The notes under the pieces are model-generated. The model did no database searches. It saw only the letters and a list, made by a program, of their open reading frames with translations, and had not been told where the DNA came from. Positions 5,003 to 6,776 of a stretch of DNA of 6,776 nt are shown in pieces. Both the position numbers and the translations under genes were made by a program. The stretch is taken from assembly GCA_012520715.1 (NCBI GenBank), contig JAAYNT010000040.1, forward strand, positions 1 through 6,776. The letters run 5' to 3'. The DNA comes from Acholeplasmataceae bacterium. Its GTDB lineage: Bacteria; Bacillota_I; Bacilli_A; Acholeplasmatales; Acholeplasmataceae. Within the stretch, counting starts at the first letter, position 1; every line of letters starts with the position of its first letter.

Positions 5003-6448
5003 ATGAAAAAAGATGATGATATTTTAAAATACTTTAAACCAAATTTAAAAGATGCAAGACGTAGAACTAAAAAAGTCACCGAGATGACTTCTTTTGAAAT
5101 AGATTCGAAATATTTAGGTTTAGGTAATCATAAGAAATACTTAATTCAAACTTATGGTTGCCAGGGCAATGAAGCTGATAGTGAAATAATATCAGGAATT
5201 TTAGAAAAAATGGGCTTTACTAAAGCTTTATCGCCAGAAGATAGTGATTTAATTATTCTTAATACATGCGCAATTAGAGAAAATGCTGAAAACAGAATCT
5301 GGGGTGAAGTTGGTAGACTTCAAATGTATCAAAAAAATAATCCCAACTTAATTATTGGTCTTGCGGGCTGTATGCCGCAAGAACCATATGTAGTTGAACG
5401 TATTTTAAAAAGCCAACCAAATGTGGGATTAGTTTTTGGCACCCACAACTTACATATGTTACCTGAGTATATTAGCGAAGCTTTTTACTCAAAAGAAAGA
5501 GTAATTGAAGTTTACTCAAAAGAAGGTGAGATTGTTGAAAACTTACCTAAAGTTAGAAATCACCAATTTAAAGCTTGGGTTAATATTATGTTTGGTTGCG
5601 ATGAGTTTTGTACATACTGTATTGTTCCTTATACTCGTGGCAAGGAAAGATCTAGAAGACCAGAATCTATTATAAAAGAAGTAGAAGAGTTAGTAGCAGG
5701 CGGATATCAAGAAATTACACTACTTGGACAAAATGTTAATGCTTATGGGAAAGATTTTCAAGATATTGACTACACTTTAGGCGATTTACTAATTGCACTT
5801 GATAAAACAGGTATTTCAAGAATTAGATATACAACTTCTCATCCTCGAGATGTTGATTTAAAAACAGTTTTAGCAATGAGAGATTGTAAAAGTGTAATGC
5901 CACATCTTCACTTACCAGTACAATCTGGAAGTGATGAAGTGTTAAGAAGAATGAATCGTAGATATACCAAAGATATGTATATGGAGAAAATAAACATGTT
6001 AAAAGAACATGTTAAAGGGATCTCTATTACAACTGATATTATTGTTGGGTTTCCAGAAGAATCAGATGAAGATTTCAAAAAAACTCTAGAGTTAGTAAAA
6101 GAAGCTAACTTTGAAGGAGCATATACTTTTATTTATTCAAAACGTAAAGGAACTCCAGCAGCTAGTTTTGAAGACTCTATTTCTGATGATGTAAAAAAAG
6201 AAAGATTACTTAAATTAAATGAAGTTATTAATGACGGTTTTAAAAAAGGTAATTTAAGATTTTTAAATGAAGTAGTAGAAGTATTAGTTGATGGTCCATC
6301 AGAGAAAAATGATGAGATTTTAGCTGGTTATTCCGAGCATAATAAATTAGTTAACTTTAAAGGCCCAAAAGAGTTAATTGGTAAGATTGTTAAAGTTAAA
6401 ATAACTAAAGCTCTAACATGGTCACTTCAAGGTGAGTTATATGACTAA
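5003..6448 (+). CDS. miaB: tRNA-2-methylthio-N6-dimethylallyladenosine synthase (MiaB)
   Basis: Radical-SAM methylthiotransferase that converts i6A37 to ms2i6A37 in tRNAs reading codons that start with U. It is 481 aa. A non-catalytic extension of about 45 residues, as in Bacillus MiaB, precedes the UPF0004 domain (about 46-160), whose auxiliary cluster Cys are Cys53 (YGCQ), Cys89 (NTCAIRENAE) and Cys123 (AGCMPQ). The radical-SAM domain (about 190-365) has the CxxxCxxC motif at Cys199, Cys203 and Cys206, followed by PYTRGKERSR. A TRAM domain (about 415-481) ends the protein. It starts 1 nt after the ymdB stop, with GGAG (4993-4996) inside the end of ymdB. Its stop overlaps the start of ricA. 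All six cluster cysteines are intact, so it should be active. The i6A supply (MiaA) is not in the window. Confidence 0.98.
   Translation: MKKDDDILKYFKPNLKDARRRTKKVTEMTSFEIDSKYLGLGNHKKYLIQTYGCQGNEADSEIISGILEKMGFTKALSPEDSDLIILNTCAIRENAENRIWGEVGRLQMYQKNNPNLIIGLAGCMPQEPYVVERILKSQPNVGLVFGTHNLHMLPEYISEAFYSKERVIEVYSKEGEIVENLPKVRNHQFKAWVNIMFGCDEFCTYCIVPYTRGKERSRRPESIIKEVEELVAGGYQEITLLGQNVNAYGKDFQDIDYTLGDLLIALDKTGISRIRYTTSHPRDVDLKTVLAMRDCKSVMPHLHLPVQSGSDEVLRRMNRRYTKDMYMEKINMLKEHVKGISITTDIIVGFPEESDEDFKKTLELVKEANFEGAYTFIYSKRKGTPAASFEDSISDDVKKERLLKLNEVINDGFKKGNLRFLNEVVEVLVDGPSEKNDEILAGYSEHNKLVNFKGPKELIGKIVKVKITKALTWSLQGELYD
6429..6436 (+). promoter_or_regulatory. Ribosome binding site of ricA inside the miaB end
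   Basis: AAGGTGAG precedes ATG 6441 by four bases (six from AAGGTG). The in-frame GTG at 6432 is part of this site, so the gene starts at 6441 rather than 6432. Confidence 0.6.
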
Positions 6449-6776
6449 GTTAGAAGAGCTAATTGAAATTATTAAAAGTGATCCTAACTACAATTATTAT
6501 CAAGAGCTAGAATTAAAAATTAATGAGTCAAAAGAAATTAAAGATAAAATTAATAACTTAAAAAAATTACAACAAGAAATTGTTTTAGCAAAAGAAGTAG
6601 GAAAAGTAAATCTTTTATCAAAACTAAATGAAAAATATGAATTAATGTTACAAGAAATAGAATTAATTCCTGGATTATTAGACTACTTAGAACTGCAACA
6701 ATATTATAATGAGTTAATTCAAACTGTTAAAGATGCAGTTGAAAATGCAGCTAATGAATTAATTACAAATAAGTGA
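6441..6776 (+). CDS. ricA: Com_YlbF-family protein, YmcA/RicA-like RNase Y specificity-complex subunit
   Basis: 111 aa, almost entirely helical and charged, with the Com_YlbF layout: helix, loop, long helices (INNLKKLQQEIVLAK; NEKYELMLQEIELIP), then a C-terminal helix (ELIQTVKDAVENAANELI). The family includes B. subtilis YmcA (RicA) and YlbF (RicF), which with YaaT (RicT) form a complex that binds RNase Y and redirects its cleavage. The position directly after miaB matches ymcA, so RicA is preferred. At 111 aa it is shorter than B. subtilis YmcA (about 143). It stops where the shared helical domain ends and has no cysteine, so the C-terminal tail with its cluster-binding Cys is missing. It overlaps miaB by 8 nt. 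It ends in TGA on the last bases of the window, the only TGA terminator of a complete gene here. Confidence 0.85.
   Translation: MTKLEELIEIIKSDPNYNYYQELELKINESKEIKDKINNLKKLQQEIVLAKEVGKVNLLSKLNEKYELMLQEIELIPGLLDYLELQQYYNELIQTVKDAVENAANELITNK

Noticed and set aside
1..6776. Mycoplasma code 4 (TGA as Trp) for the whole window
   Set aside because: Ten Trp codons are all TGG and six complete genes carry no internal TGA, whereas AT-rich code-4 genomes use mostly TGA for Trp; the single aquaporin TGA is at a Gly site.

Overview
The window looks like chromosomal DNA of a low-GC Gram-positive bacterium (Bacillota/Mycoplasmatota side, for example an Acholeplasma- or Izemoplasma-like lineage). The base composition is strongly AT-rich, Shine-Dalgarno sites are good, and the rny-ymdB-miaB-ymcA gene set and order are typical of Bacilli. 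All ten tryptophans I count in the predicted proteins are TGG. No TGA interrupts the six complete CDSs from about 300 onward, so TGA is most simply a stop here (code 11). This assignment is inferred from the sequence alone.

Left part (1-1869). The 5' end of an aquaporin gene leaves the window on the minus strand. It is interrupted by an in-frame TGA exactly where the family has a conserved Gly before the first NPA motif. A divergent intergenic region of about 100 bp then leads to a two-gene plus-strand operon. Its first gene is an RlmD/RumA-type 23S rRNA uracil-5-methyltransferase that has lost the Fe-S cluster cysteines and seems to start at a non-canonical ATT codon. Its second gene encodes a small cupin and overlaps the first by 8 nt.

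Middle (1859-2560). A minus-strand gene for an unrecognised single-pass membrane protein converges on the cupin gene with an 11-nt overlap. Its likely terminator lies inside the cupin coding sequence. Its promoter is divergent from the rny promoter.

Right part (2530-6776). RNase Y (rny) has a consensus sigma-A-type promoter and an intrinsic terminator that begins in its own stop codon. It is followed by ymdB (metallophosphoesterase), miaB (tRNA ms2i6A37 methylthiotransferase) and ymcA/ricA (Com_YlbF-family subunit of the RNase Y specificity complex). The last three are tightly packed (1-nt gap, then 8-nt overlap). In B. subtilis the same genes occur in this order with spoVS, tdh and kbl inserted between ymdB and miaB, so this is a compact version of that cluster. 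The shared theme is RNA metabolism: mRNA decay (RNase Y and its partner), cyclic-nucleotide or RNA-end phosphodiesterase activity, tRNA modification and rRNA methylation.

I see no insertion sequence, CRISPR array, tRNA or rRNA. I found no clear new defence or mobile system. The points most worth checking are the TGA in the aquaporin gene, the ATT start, the terminators embedded in or next to coding sequence, and the cysteine-free RlmD and RicA variants.
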